From positions 248,001 through 312,000 of the forward strand of contig JAPDRO010000023.1 of assembly GCA_030247885.1 (NCBI GenBank): a stretch of DNA of 64,000 nucleotides. Direction: 5' to 3'. The notes under the pieces are model-generated. The model saw nothing but the letters and a program-made list of their open reading frames with translations. It was not told the origin of the DNA and did no database searches. The position numbers were made by a program, and so were the translations under genes. This DNA is from Taxawa tesnikishii (nom. ined.). Its lineage: Eukaryota; Ascomycota; Dothideomycetes; Dothideales. This document shows, one piece after another, positions 43,972 through 57,173 of this stretch (position 1 is the first letter of the stretch; each line of letters begins with the position of its first letter).

Positions 43972-46900
43972 ATGGTGGACGGAGGCGTGGAAGAGGGGAG
44001 CGTGGGAGGTTGAGATACCCGGTATGGACGATTGTACACGAATCATATAAGGACATGGCTTGCGCAGCACCGTCTATCAAACTTTGAGTGTCCGCGGCCT
44101 ATACAACCGGCCGTACCCCTTCGATGCCCCACAACACGTGCGTGGCTCAAGCCTCGTTATGCATGTTCTTCCGAGCTCTCAAGAGCGCAAGAGTACCCAA
44201 GCCAGGGTTTCGGACTCGGACAATGGTAGAGTCGAGGCGAACAAAGATCACAGCAAAGGTGAAGGAAGGATGACTTGACCAACAAGCCTCTTCTTTTTCT
44301 GCAGCATGGTTGTTAATCGATTCATCGGCAATCCTTTGCAGTATGGCTGCTAGACGATCTTACCGACCATGTCTGTTCATGACGAGCGAGGAAGGTCGAT
44401 TAGCGGAGCATCCGCTTCGCTGTTGGCGGCGGTTGCAATACCGCATGAGTGTACAACGCGCATGCATTTGCTGTATTGCATCTACAATTGAATCCTCTAT
44501 AGGTATTCGCGGCGTTGCTTGTAAAAACAATCAAGTCGGTCGTTCGGTGGTTGAAGACTCTTAAACTCGAGGGGGCGAAGAAGTAGCAAGCTGCGTGTTA
44601 GAAATCGATGTGACCTTCTCCGTGAAAGCCCAAATTTTTTTCATTCGGTGAGCGAGCGGGTGTGATTGATGCACACGAGTTGTCTTACTTTGCCTGGTTA
44701 CTTCTGCGGTTATGGAACGAACAGGCCATTTTCCATGGACACGAGGAGTGTCACTTCATCAACCGACGCTCTAGTAACCGCGTAAGTGTTTGTACCACCT
44801 CCGTCCGAGAACAACAACGGTCTGACAAGAACTCCTGGAAGGGATGGATGGACGTACGAGAAGGGAGTCCTGTGAACTAGATCTTCAGGAGGTGTCCGAT
44901 GTGAGCAACAAGGAAAACAAGCTCGACTAGCCGAAAACGCAGCGTTGAACCGTGTTTGCAGGACTCTATCACCTTCGATCGGTGGGGCTTTTGAGTTCTC
45001 CCACTGCTGTCCTATGCTCCATCGCGAAGCCCGTAGTGGGACGCGTCGTGGAGCTACAAGACGTACAGAATCTTGGACTCGTTCGCAGCAACCTTGAGGT
45101 TCTTCGAGGCGAATCCGCTCAGGTGTTCCGCTGGGCCCACCAGACCTCGTCCTATGACTGGGGAGGGGAGGGATTCAAGGAACTGGTTGAGGAGGGAAAG
45201 AATGAATGCTGACGGATACGGCTCACCTCTTGGCCGAAGCGGAGATGAGTGGGCACGAGGACGAAGGTGGCGGCGACGACATGAGAGGTCCTGACTAGCG
45301 GGGTCGTACATGGACATCATGGATTAGGAAGTGAAAAGGCGCCAATGGAGTTCAACGCTCGGTGGTCACAGCAGTCAGCGGAGGACGAGGATGACAGCAT
45401 CTTGTACGTATGCGAGAGCATTCAGAGGAGACATGGAATAGTGGATCGGAAACCCACCTATTAAAGACAAGATGGCTGAGGCGATACATCGTTCTGCCTC
45501 GTATACACTAGATCCCAATGCTGCTGTAGCGTGAGTGACGAGCAGTGCCACCACGAAGCATTTGAGCAGAGCAGCGCAGACAACAGGAAATGCCAGACCT
45601 TCTGTGGAATCCGGCTGCAAAACGTCTTGTAGGGACATCCAGTCACGGAACTGGGGTCAGGCCCGAGCCGTAGAGCACATCTTCATGGACGTTTGAACCG
45701 CTTGACGAGGCGGACATGGCACTGCCAATATGGGTGAGCGTCGGAAGCGAGACATAAGTCTTCCCTATATAGGGGTTGAGTCCGCTTCGCGACACGCAGC
45801 CGTTCAGGTCCGCAATAGCTAGACTGCAAGCAGCGCTTACCAGCAACTGTTATTGAAGCCACTGAAAGGGTATCCCCATGCCGTTCAGCAAGACCGTCCG
45901 CTTCCTGCCACTTCGGCTAGAGCAGTACATCGTCTAGGTCTACAGGGAGTGGCTGACGAGAATGTGCTCATGGCGTTTCATAGCACGTTGCAACTGTAGG
46001 CGTACCAACGGTGTCAAGAAGGATTCCGGTGCCGGTGCTGCCGAAGGGCGTTATGGTCGTACCCGAGAAGGGACAGGCAACGGCCGCGTCCTGACCTAAG
46101 AAGGGAACGCGACAAAGCGCGAAACTCGCATGCAACCATAGAGGCGCAACGCATCACTGAGATCCTGAAGCCCGGGCGTCATGCAAGTAACGCCTGAAGC
46201 AATAACAGTGTCGGCAAGTCGGGCCAACTCCTGTCGGTTTCGAGATGGATGAAGCGGCGCTTGCGAGACGAGAGGCAATCTGGAGTTTCGGAACATCGGG
46301 AGGAACAGCTGACATGTGGCAACCGCGATATATCTGAGGAGCGCGATGGGGTAATGGCCAGAGCGGTTATAAGCGATCGTGTTATTGAATGGCCAGACCG
46401 CAAAAACCCAGGGACCAGGCTCATTTCGCCGTACCTTGCAGCGCAAGATTCTGACGAACAAGAAAGAAGCACGGATCGAAGGGAGCGAAGGGAGCGAGGG
46501 GAGCGAAGGGAGGGAGCGCAGGGAAAGTGCGGTAGAGTGCGGCAGAGTGCGGTAGGCGTGATCCGGTACCGAGCACACCACGGAAGCTTTCCCCAGCAAA
46601 CCGTGTGGTGATGGCCCCTGCCCCGAACTAGGGAGTTGCCGCGTCCATGGGAACATCTAGGGCAAGGCCCGGTCCTTCGTATACCGGCCAGTTCCGCTTT
46701 TTGTTTCCAACCCTCCGTCTAGACAGCTCGAGTAGTGCGTCAGCGCGCCACAGCAACGCGTCTTCGCTTTCGTTTCTCCTTTCTCGGGGACGATCGACAC
46801 GTGTCCCAAATCGCTTATTGAACCCCAAGGGTGTCAGTACCCGTCCGTGCCTTGGCACAATCGGTTACGGGTGTCTGTGTGTTCCGATCGACATCTACCT

Positions 46901-47404
46901 GCCTGTTGACGTGTGGCCCAACGTAAAGCCACCGGTAACCACTAGTGATAACGACTTGCCGCGAAGCCAAGGGCCTGCTGGACCTTCATCCTGGTCATCG
47001 CTTGCACGCACTGACGAGTCAGCCTGCTACACACAGCCTGCATGCACGGCTTAGATTGGGTTGGCTGCTTGCATGCTGCATCCTCTACAGCTAACCGAGA
47101 GGCTCCCTCTTTTACGCCATCGAGGGCCCATTATCCCTCCATTGATCAAGCATCCTATACCCAATGCATCGCCTCTGCCTCAGTGTTGTTTCATTACACA
47201 TCTAGATTCACCTTTCCATTGTTTTGTCTTGTCTGGTCTTGTCTTGTCTTGATGTAGCAAAGAGAATCAACCAGTTCCATTTCCTCCAAGTTTCCCCACT
47301 CCCGTCGCTCTTTGCGCTCAAACTCGTCAGAAAGCGGGCCTCCACACTGCACGTACTTGAGCACCTTCGACATTGCCTGCGGCGACGAGAGGCACGGAAG
47401 CACG
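43972..47404. other. Gene-poor region of about 3.4 kb
   Basis: No frame shows a domain or consistent codon use. Short decayed repeats lie at 46478-46557. The right end is the promoter of a rhodopsin-domain gene. Base composition is similar to the flanks. Confidence 0.45.
46478..46557. repeat. Imperfect short tandem repeats (GGGAGCGAA and AGTGCGGTAG)
   Basis: Several copies of a GGGAGCGAA-like unit followed by three copies of an AGTGCGGYAG-like unit. Minisatellite in the gene-poor region. Confidence 0.8.
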
Positions 47405-48698
47405 ATGTCTGATACAACAACAGTCGGGATAAGTCCTCCGAGGATAAACAACAACGATCGTGGACCAGGCCTCATCATCGCCGCCGCTGTAATGCTGTCA
47501 TGTACTATGCTGTCTCTCGGTGTGCGATTGTATAGCCGATGGCCGTGGAGCAGGAACTTAAGAGCAGACGATTATGTGCTGTGCGCTGCCATAGTGAGCA
47601 TCTGCCCGCTCTTCAACACGTCTTAGTACATCCTAACACCATAACTCTGTAGTTGTTCGCCATAGCCAATACAGCTGCAGTGGGCGTGTCAGTACACAAC
47701 GGCTTCGGGCAACGCGAAGTCCTTCTCTCAACCCAGCAGATCGACCAATCGAAGAAGGTACTGTTCTGAGTGTCCGCTCGAGTGATGTATCTCACTGATC
47801 GCCTCCATTCCAGGCTTTCCTCGCTAGTTACCTTTTACTCTTCATCAGCGAAGGGCTGGCAGCATGCGCCTACGCCCTACTTTTACTCCGCATTGTGCCA
47901 CAGAAAACATACGGCTTTGCGATGAAGCTCATGTGTGGCATCGCCTCTATGTGGGCATTCGCCGGCGTCGTGCGAATGGCTGCGTCCTTCAACCCGTCCG
48001 TGGCCGACCCTAACGTGAGTACCAAGGTCCTATCCTCTCTCTTTCTTTCTCTATGTCACTCGCGCTCACCTCGCTCCTAGCGCGCGACATGGATGGTGTT
48101 CGGCGCCCTCAACAGCATCATGCAAGCGGCTCTCTTCATCGCCTCCATGTGGATGATCTGGCCGCTGCAGATGGCAACGCACAGGAAGCTAGGCTGGAGC
48201 ATCTGGTTCGCGCTCTGCGTGCCCATCATCGCATGCATCGCGCTCCGCCTCGCCAGCACGCCCTCCCGCACTTTCGATCCCGACTGGACCTTCCGCGACA
48301 CGCTCCCCTCCATCTACGCCCAAGTGGAGCTGCACCTCATCAACATCAACGCAACATACGCGTCCCTGCGCTCCTTCCTCGACAAGGCCAGCACCGGCTT
48401 CATCGTCTCGTCCGTGCCGCCGCTATCCTCGTCCAAATCCCGCTCCGGCCGCGGCGTCTACGGCCACGGAACGCATAATGGAACGGGAGCCTATGGCATG
48501 CAACCCATCGGCGCAAAAGGCGGTAGTGGGGGCAGTAGCAGCGGCGGCAGCAAGATGAAGCTGCGCGCTGACATCCAGAGCATATACACCCCGACCGTGA
48601 ACGGGGGCGGTGTATCCGGCGATCGCGTGAGCGTCAAGAGCTACGACAGCCAGGCCATCATGGTCCGCAGGAGCGTCGACGTACAAAGCACGACGTGA
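47405..48698 (+). CDS. Rhodopsin-domain (PTH11-related) integral membrane protein
   Basis: Four exons (47405-47593, 47653-47757, 47814-48014, 48081-48698), all phase 0, give 370 residues. Seven hydrophobic helices follow a short N-terminus, with the family loop RNLRADDYVLC after TM1, comparable to the LDDYFIILAW loop in the 1.3-kb gene. TM segments include AYALLLLRIVP, MWAFAGVVRMAAS and WFALCVPIIACIALRL. The C-terminal ~110 residues are a cytosolic Gly/Ser-rich tail. There is no CFEM domain. Such proteins are GPCR-like sensors in other fungi (for example Pth11 surface sensing); ligand and coupling are unknown. The frame is intact. Confidence 0.8.
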
Positions 48699-49293
48699 CA
48701 ATCCAAAGTGGGAACCGGCTTTTCTGGGATTTTGCGGGGGGGGAGTTTTGGAAAGGGGAAAAAATATCTTTTGTGTATATATACCGACAGCACGACAGAC
48801 GTTCGAACAAGAATGCTGCCCAGCCCATTGCGCACGATCTGCAAGGCCTCCCAGCACACATCTCAGCCTCTGAATCGCGAATGCGAAGGTGGCTGCCACG
48901 TTGCGGCACAGTGTAGATCAGGCGTATGCTACAGGGACGAAACTTTGAGACAGACAGACGGCCTGATACATGGCGGATACAGTGAGCAAAAGTGGCATAC
49001 AAATCATTGCAGTTAGCTACATCTGGGGGAACCTTTCGCAAGGAGACGTCACGGTGTCTCAACCTTTTGGACTACCACCAGCTGAATGAACGAACGACAA
49101 TGAAGCTACCATAAACGGCCGTTGGCGAAAAAGAAAAGGCGCACAAAGCAAGCGGGGGTTATCTCGATATCCATTGAAAGGATTGACCGTTCAGAAGATG
49201 ATCGAGGTACCTGCTGTAAATATCCACAAAAAGCGGCCCCCGCACAGCCCAAACAGTATATCCAACCCCCTCCTACATCGCCCGAACCCCGCC
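48699..49293. other. Intergenic region between convergent genes
   Basis: 3' flanks of the rhodopsin-domain gene and of the amino-acid permease gene; no supported gene. Confidence 0.5.
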
Positions 49294-51002
49294 CTACATA
49301 TCAAAGTCATCCACGACTAATGTGACGGGACCCTCGTACGTCTTCCTCGCTGTCACGAAGTAGTACGCAAGAGCGATGGCCATGACACCCACGAACATAA
49401 CCGGGGCCCAGTTGAAGCTCGCGGCCGTGACCGGGGTGGTGACGGGGAAGGGGATGAAGATGATGAGGTAGGTGCAGTAAGCGAAGGCGGCGATGTTGAT
49501 GGCGCCGCCGTAACGGCCGAGCGTCCAGACGGAGGCGGGCAGGGGCTTGCCGTAGTAGCGGCGCCAGATGATGCAGCCGACAGAGACCATGTACGTGCTG
49601 ACGACGGCGAGGAGCTGCAGCGAGATGATGGCGTTAAAGGCGATGGAGGAGCCGAGGCTGATGAGGGAGAGGAGGATGACGAAGAGGAAGGTTACGAAGA
49701 CGGCGTTGAGGGGCGAGGAGCTGTTGGTCACCTGCAGAATGGTCAGTTGCTGCGAGTCAAGGAAAGGGGGGGGGGGATGCGTACCTTGGAGATCCATTGG
49801 TGGAATGGCAGGCCCTTGTCTCTTGCGAAAGCGAACACCTGTCTGGAGGTTGAAGCCATGTAGTTGACAGCAGAGCAGAGCAGGAGGACGATGAGGATGC
49901 AGGTGAGCGCAGTGCCACCCTTGATGGAACCCGTCGCGTCTGTGAAGACCTGCATGAACATGTAGCCCGTCGCCGATTCACTGGCCGTCGCGAGGTCGGT
50001 CAGACAGAAGCAGAAAGTGATGACCATGACTAGACCCATGGCGCCGTTCAAAATGTAAGCAGTGCACATGGTGCGTGGAATGACGATGGAAGCGCCCTGG
50101 GTTTCTTCGGCCATGTGTGCGGAACTGTCCGAACCGATGAGAAGGTAAACGGACACAGACTGCCCTGCAACCATGCTCAATCCCAAACTCGACCAGCCAC
50201 CGTCGTTGGTGAATGTCGAGAAGACGTCAGAAGCCGAGAGCTTTGGCGAAAGGACCCAGAGAACGATGAGCACCGCGGCAAAAGCGACAACGAAGACGAC
50301 CAAAACTATACCCTCCAGTTTCGGCAGATGCTTCGCCAGGTAGGTGTTGAACAGCACAGCCATTGCGGCGATACACACGACCAGAAGCCATCCTTGGTAC
50401 GGCTGTGGGCTGTAGTTTGGATGTGTAAGAACGACTACGCCCTGGATCAGAGTTCCGCCGGTGAACATGCCAGAAGTGACACCACAGAGCCAAGATAGCG
50501 AAGAAAGCCAACCAGCCATGTAACTGATGAACCGTTGCCAGCTTGCCGGGGCAAACTCCGAAGTCCAGTGATACTGTCCTCCAGCTGTGGGAGCAATAGA
50601 AGACATCTCAGCGAGCGAAAGAACGATGAGGAAGAAGCCGATCCAGTTGATGATGAACATGACGATGAAGCCACCGGTTCCACCGTCGATGATTGCCGTA
50701 GCAGACGAAATGGGAACGAACACCCAACCAGACATGGCTACCAGCGTGAACGAGGTGATGGACAAGAACCGGAAGTTTCTCTGCAAATATGCTTAGTCTT
50801 GCATTCTGGAAAGCTATGCCAGACACCGTACCCTGAACTCCTGGGCCTTTCCCAGACGGCGCATATCTGCGTAATCTTTCATGGTGGCATCGCCATCCAA
50901 ACGCTCGTTACCCCCGCCGCCCATCTCCATCGACTTGATCGCCTCTCCAGGCATGACCTGGAGCTCCACACTCGTGCTGGTGCCCTGTTGCGACACCCCC
51001 AT
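49294..51002 (-). CDS. APC-family amino-acid/GABA permease
   Basis: Three exons (51002-50832, 50780-49785, 49731-49294) join in phase 0 to 534 residues with about 12 membrane helices. The first exon is a soluble N-terminus (MGVSQQGTSTSVELQV...ADMRRLGKAQEFR). The transport core starts RNFRFLSITSFTLVAMSGWV and includes SLAEMSSIAPTAGGQYHW, a signature of the APC group that covers fungal GABA (Uga4), choline (Hnm1) and polyamine permeases. FAFARDKGLPFHQW and DFDM at the end are also typical. It should import an amine or amino acid by proton symport; the substrate is unresolved. A run of 11 G lies in the last intron (49767-49777). The frame is intact. Confidence 0.88.
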
Positions 51003-54000
51003 TGCTACGATTTGGAGATTCTTTTAGCAACGAAAGTATAGAGTGAGATGTTCGAGGTGCAGAGTCCCTCAACCAGACTGTGCAACTGGCAGTGAGGCCT
51101 CCGGACAAGGGAAAAAAAGCAGCAAGAATGAACAATGGCAGTTGATGGCAACTCGAAAGAAAGTGGTGGCGCTCCCAGCAAGACCAGAATCGTGAGCGCG
51201 CCCTCGGTAATAAAGAAGCGATAGGATGCTCCAAGGGCACAGGTGCATGAGCAGCTAACCTCACAAGCTTAGCCATGTACAACTGTAGCGTGGAAGTGCG
51301 GGCCCAATAGATCGTCCACGTCGCACCCGCACGGGTCGAACCGTGGGGCCTACGGTGCCGTGTCCATGCATCCCACTTAATTTACCGTGCAGCAGTGGCA
51401 ACATCGACGAAGCCCAGGCGAGCAGATCACGCTTGATAGACGACTCAGTGGACGCAGAAGGACGTGTGGCTAACCGAGCTAATGTGAGTTAGGGCCAGGG
51501 TCTCGAAATCGGAACGAATTGCTAGGGCTCCGTGCGACCGCGGAACCTAAGAACCTACCATGACGGTAGGGTATGTCTTGTCATGCTTACCGCCCACCCT
51601 AATGCGGGATTAACTCTTTGTTGGAGTACCTTGGTCTTCGTGCTTGGGTGCCCGTTTCTTAGCTGTTGGTAGGGTCGGTTCGTTCGAGCAACAGCCGGCA
51701 TCTTGGCTTTTCCATAGCTGAATCCCATGTGTCTCAGATCCTTGCGATGGACATGGGGGTGTTTTCCAGAAGCTGATTAAACGACCCTGGACACCTGTCT
51801 CGACCCTCAAGCCAGTACCCATGGAAACAGCGAAGAAGACGCAGATATCCAAGCAAAGAGTGCTGTTGCAACAAGGTCGAGAGATACCGGCTCGCTCAAT
51901 GGCCAAACGGTCCGCCAACTGAGACCCCGGGGGCCGCCACTTCGAAACATGACTCGAGCGGGCAAAAGCTAACGACCTTATCAACAAATATATGGCCCAT
52001 CTTCTCAACCCTATGTCGCGGAATTGTTACTCTATCTGCTAGCGAACAATCACGAATCAGTACGTTCCTTGATATGACCCAGCTGTCAGGTTCGCATCGA
52101 AAGCGAGACAACGGCGGCATCCCGATATTTGCTTTTCCCACAGGATCAATTGATGATTCTCCTGAACGTTCCCTTCCTGGCCTCACGCACTCAGTCCACG
52201 TGGGACGTGCGACTGTGCGTCGCGAAAGTGCGATCGGGCTAGTTACCTACGCGATCTTGAGTGCTGGTCTGCCTCTGGGAATCACGTACTTTGTTCCTGA
52301 ACAGTGCGCGAACGCATTCCATGACTCCAGAACCCTCGGATCAGCAATGCTGGCCCACTATCAGCTGTTCTTTCCCCTCGTTTTGCTAGCAACCTTTGCG
52401 TGTTGTTCGCTCAAGCAAGGTCTCGTTACTCTCGTGAGCAAGAACTTGCCCCAGAGTGTTTACCATGCTACCCGTGCAATTGTCAGTGTTTCGATGGGCT
52501 GCCGGCTTTGCGGAGATTGGCAATACAAACTCTGCAAACCACATTCTGCCGGTCTTATGTTTGCACGAGCATGTTAAGCCATCAAACATATACCAAAGCT
52601 GCGTAGTCCTTCGGCGCCCCTTCGTGGTCAGTAAGGGCATTGCGAACTTGCATGATATAATCGACACGTTGGACAATCATCGCGAACGGCCCCAAGCAAT
52701 TGAGAACTGGGCTGACTACCATGTCACTCTTCTGTTCCATTTTATTCCGCATTTGACCTATAATTCCGTGCGTACGGATAGGAACTACCGCGGGACGACC
52801 CATTGCTGCCGCCGTAGATGGATGCACACCACCGGTTTACATGTTCTGTCTATCTTTCAATATTTCACGTTCGACCATAGGCGGCTGAATATTGGGCATC
52901 CCGTCCGCTCTGCCATATACAAGCAGTCGACCGACCAGTCAGTACTACAATCGGTGACGGTGTGGGAATCCTGGTTGTTGAGCGTCTTTTGCCTGGCGTT
53001 CTTGCTGGCAGTCCGAGAGACTTTCCGGTGTGAAGCAGAACGTGAAACTGCCTTCGACGCTGGCCCAAGAGAAGGGCGGCGCGATGTATTTACTGTACCT
53101 CTTTCTAATGCGAGGTGAGGTACATCAAGCCAGATAAGCTCCCAGACCAGAAGTCCAGATGCCAACGAGGTACCTGGGAAGTCCGCATAGGGCAAGTCCA
53201 TTAGCAATGCCTGGGAGAGCGGGCAGTGCGTCTCTTGTAGGTCTCCTTCCTTCTAGCATTGCAAACCCTTTCTACAGCCAGCAAGAAGTCAAGAGGATAC
53301 AATAGAGGAAGCTTATGGTTGGAATGTCTCAAAGCCCTTGAGGTGTCTTTGGCGTCGACACCGCCCTGACCATACGAGTATCGACTTCGCAAGATGTGCT
53401 TAGATCATATCCGAATACGAACTCATTACACCGAAAACTCGTGGCAAAAGGAGCCTCTAAAGGCACCGACTAGAGGGTGTGAGGCGATCCTTTCATTCGA
53501 TGGCCGTGGGAGTGAGCTCTCTTTCCCCTTCTTTTGCAGGCCGCAGAGCTAGAGCAACTAGTCCGCCTTCTTATATGTTGGCCATCTGAGCTGCTTGCTC
53601 TTTCGGCTCCGGGCCAGCATCTTACGGGATACACAACGTGTCGATGCAGAAGTGCCGAATCCCCAACCAGCGAGTGATATGGATGAATTCCCGGAATCTG
53701 AGTGCCAAAGCTTCCTATGGAATCCAAGCCTTGCAAGAGTTGAGAGTTAAGCGTGTAGTTCCAGAGAATCTATCATATCGTCTCAGCCCAAGTGGCCCGT
53801 TTGCGCTCGGAAGAGTGGTCAGGAAGTTCAACTGTTGGATTCACAAATAAGTATCGAAGAATGGAACGTGTACACCTACTCTCGCGATCTGTAAAGAGCT
53901 CCATAGTCTGCATAATCGCCTAGCACTTGATTGTCACACGAGGCGCATGGTCGCGCTTCATCATGATGATCGCCTTTGCATTCTCAGGATCTCGGCCTGA

Positions 54001-54484
54001 TGTTGTACAGCCGAAGTGATCAATACCTGAAGGTAGTAGCGTGCACAACGCCCATCCAGCTTCGGATTGGGCGGCGAGCTTTGTGAAGAAGATGGCGAAG
54101 AGGAAACTGTCTTCGTCGGCGTCGGTATCATTCTCATAATTTGCATATCGCAGAGCCATGCACTAGTCGAGAGAAGCATGACTGACGAACGGCCATGTCA
54201 CTGAGCTGACAAGGACAGCGTGTTCGTAGAGGGTGTTGAACTGCTCCATGCTTGCGACGATAGATAATTCGCCTGTGAACGTCCCAAGGCATCTGATGCC
54301 GCGGCTGCGAAAGCCGTCCTCTAACCCGATAAGGCATGTAGTCGAATAACCAATTCACTCCCGCCGATAGTCGGAGGGTCCAGACAGATGCCGTCACGTT
54401 AACCCCAGCATTTGTACTTGTATATACTCGTGTGCTCTACGGATACCCTTTTGTCATTGTACTTCACGTCTTTGTATATTCAAC
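51003..54484. other. Gene-poor region of about 3.5 kb
   Basis: The best frame is 52074-52577 (+), 167 codons with two hydrophobic segments (LVTYAILSAGLPLGITYF and LFFPLVLLATFACC); I recognise no family and do not call it a gene. Overlapping frames at 52456-53118 have no domain. The right end contains the promoter of the acyl-CoA synthetase gene. Confidence 0.4.
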
Positions 54485-56132
54485 ATGTCTACTCTTGCCA
54501 ATGCCTTCGCGTCGACGCACGATTCGACTGCCATCATCGTTCCCGACAAGCCAGCCCTGACCGTGTCCTACAGCCAGTTGCGCGCCGATATCACCTCTTT
54601 CCAGCAGAAGCTCGCCAAACTCGGAGTCACTCCTGCATCAGCCGTCTCTATCGCTCTTCCAAACTCATACGCCTTCATCGTCTCCTTCCTTGCCGCGGCA
54701 TGGCAGCGCGCAATCGCAGCTCCGCTTAACCCAGCCTACAAGCAGTCCGAATTCGAGTTCTACATCGATGACCTGAGCTCCGCGGTCGTGCTTGTTCCGA
54801 AGGGACAAGCCGATGGTCCGGCTGTCAAGGCGGCCAAGAAATACAACGCTGCTGTAGCAGAGTGCTACTGGAATGGAACTGAGGTGGTTTTGGACGTGAA
54901 GGATGAGGGAAAGCTGAAGGGCAACGGGAATAAGCCCATGGAACAGGCACAACCGGACGATGTTGCATTGGTGCTGCATACGAGCGGTACTACAGGCAGG
55001 CCTAAAGCTGTGCCTCTGTCTCACAAGAACTTGACAAGGACCATGAGTGAGTGGACAAGCCACTAGGAATGTCTCAGACACAACAGCGACTGACAAGGTG
55101 GCAGAGAACATCCAGAAGACATACGAGCTCACTCCAAAGGACCGCACAATGCTTGTTATGCCCCTGTTCCACGTCCACGGTCTCCTGGCTGGTTTCCTCG
55201 CACTACTTCTCTCTGGCGGCTCGGTCATCGTACCCCTCAAGTTTTCTGCTTCTGAGTTCTGGGGTGCCTTCATCGAGCACAAGGCCAACTGGTATACTGC
55301 CGTCCCCACAATCCACCAGATTCTCCTCAAGAGCCCCCAGCCCAATCCGATTCCAGAGATCCGCTTCATCCGCTCATGCTCCTCTCCGCTCTCCCCTAAA
55401 GTTTTCCACGAGCTTGAAAAGACCTTCAATGCACCCGTATTAGAGGCTTATGCTATGACAGAGGCGGCACACCAAATGACCTCAAACCCTCTTCCACACA
55501 ACGGAAAGCGCCAGCCAGGCTCAGTGGGTATCGGTCAAGGTGTTGAAGTCCGCATTCTTGACCAAGACGGCAAGGAAGTGCCGCAAGGCAAGGAGGCCGA
55601 GATTTGCGTCCGTGGCGAAAACGTGACCAAGGGGTACCTGAACAACCCGGCAGCCAACAAGTCGTCTTTCACCAAGGACGGTTTCTTCCGCACGGGCGAC
55701 CAGGGGAAGAAGGACCGCGACGGCTACATTATCATCACCGGTCGCATCAAGGAGCTCATCAACAAGGGCGGAGAGAAAATCAGCCCTATCGAGCTAGATA
55801 ACGTGTTGATGCAGAACCCGAAGGTCTCGGAGGCTGTCAGCTTCGCCATTCCGGATGAGATGTATGGTCAGGAGGTCGCTATTGCTGTTGTGCTGAAGGA
55901 GGGTCAGAAGCTGGATGCAAATGAGCTGAGGAGTTGGATGACTGAAAGGGTAGCGAAGTTCAAGCTGCCAAAGAAGGTATGTCGGTTACTTGCGTGCAGC
56001 GAGGTGTTTGCTAATCAGGAGTCACAGATTTACTTCACAGACATCATGCCCAAGACCGCTACAGGCAAGATTCAGAGGAGAATGGTTGCAGAGGCTATGC
56101 TCAAGCAGGAACAGCCAAAAGCCAAGCTGTGA
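54485..56132 (+). CDS. PCS60: Peroxisomal acyl-CoA/oxalyl-CoA synthetase (Pcs60 type)
   Basis: AMP-forming ligase; yeast Pcs60 activates oxalate to oxalyl-CoA. Exons are 54485-55046, 55105-55976 and 56028-56132, giving 512 residues, normal for the family. The AMP-binding loop is LHTSGTTGRPKAVPLSHKN. Further motifs are MPLFHVHGLLAGF, YAMTEAAHQMTSNPLP, FRTGDQGKKDRDGY and KELINKGGEKISP, with the catalytic Lys in PKTATGKIQRR. The C-terminus AKL is a peroxisomal targeting signal type 1, exactly as in Pcs60. The first acceptor was chosen as GGCAG/AGAACATC because it yields TMKNIQKTYELTP, the family text. The downstream YCII-domain gene is on the same strand 455 bp away. Confidence 0.92.
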
Positions 56133-56587
56133 GCAATTCGTTACAGGCTTTTAGTGAAAGGCTTTTTCGCTTGCACACATGTGACTGGTCATACATCCAG
56201 TATATCTGCATAGGAATAGTTAAATTGTCACACAATGCCATCTCTTGCTGTGCTTTACTTCCGTACTGTATCTTCATCACTGCCACATGCCGAGACCGTT
56301 GGAGCTCCACCTCCGCAACGGTCAGGCTTCCCCACATGCCCCTCCTTGCACAACAGATCGAGTCCACCTCACAGTCGGAGAACACCACTTCAGTCTCGCT
56401 GTTCGGTGATCTGACCGTTCGTTTCTCCCGCGTGTCTTCAGGCCTCCCGTTCATATCCACAGGTAGAACCAGCTATCTGCAGTCGGCCTAAGTCTGGCCG
56501 TTCCGTCATCGTAAGCTTCTCCGACGCCGCTTGCTATAAAACACCAGCGTACATCCTCCCGCGGACGTACCACAACCGAACTTACGC
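56133..56587 (+). other. Spacer between synthetase and YCII-domain gene
   Basis: 3' flank of PCS60 and promoter of the next gene; nothing else seen. Confidence 0.45.
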
Positions 56588-57173
56588 ATGCTTCGCACTG
56601 CCGCACGCTTGACGACGACTGCAAAACCCTTCCAGATCAGACCTTTCTCAACGGCATACACAATGGCACAGAAGCACGAGTTCATCGTCATCCTGCCGGA
56701 CAACAAGGGCGTTCTGGAGCAGAGGATGAAGGTCCGCCCGTACGTACTCCTCTATCCCTACCACACCCAGCCCCTCTTAAATTCCCCGACTGTCCCCACA
56801 GGCACAACCTTCCGACCTTCGGTGGACAACCATCAACTTGACCTGTCACAGAGACCACCTCAGCAACATCAAGACTGAAGTCGAGAACGGTTTCTGGATT
56901 TTCGGCGGTGCCTCTATGGACGAGGTACCGAAGGAGGGAGAGGGTCCAAAAATCAACGGCAGTGTCATGCTCGCGCTCGCGGAGAGCAAGGAGGAGGTCT
57001 TGGAGAAGATCAAGCAGGATGTTTATGCTACGAATGGAATCTGGGACATGGACAAGGTACACAGTAACTCCTGGATAATTGTTTAGGAGGTGGTTTAATG
57101 CTGGAAAAATGTACTGACAATGGAACAGGTGCAGATATACCCCTTCAAGAGTGCGGTTAGGAAGCCACTCTAG
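56588..57173 (+). CDS. YCII-related domain protein
   Basis: Three exons: 56588-56739, 56852-57056 and 57129-57173 (133 residues). The N-terminus (MLRTAARLTTTAKPFQIRPF) is basic and lacks acids, so it is a likely mitochondrial presequence. The YCII core reads HEFIVILPDNKGVLEQRMKVRP, then DHLSNIKTEVENGFWIFGGA, NGSVMLALAESKEEVLEKI and VYATNGIWD, ending VQIYPFKSAVRKPL. The 112-nt first intron was set with its acceptor at 56850-56851 because only that gives RPDHL, the family text; a nearer AG would run into a stop. YCII proteins are small ferredoxin-like proteins of uncertain role, some with dehydrochlorinase-like chemistry. Confidence 0.8.

Noticed and set aside
8414-45044. ACGCGT boxes as a shared cell-cycle signal for CCE1 and RAD52
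   Set aside because: The hexamer occurs at many other places in the window, including inside coding exons, at about the frequency chance predicts.
6223-46557. Short tandem repeats as CRISPR-like arrays
   Set aside because: The units are 3-10 bp with no spacers; these are ordinary microsatellites and minisatellites of a eukaryotic genome.
51290-51360. tRNA-like B-box (GGTTCGACCC on the minus strand)
   Set aside because: No matching A-box, acceptor stem or anticodon arm could be built around it.
56740-56801. Shorter first intron in the YCII-domain gene
   Set aside because: The acceptor at 56800-56801 leads to a stop after GGQPST; the later acceptor restores the family text RPDHL.
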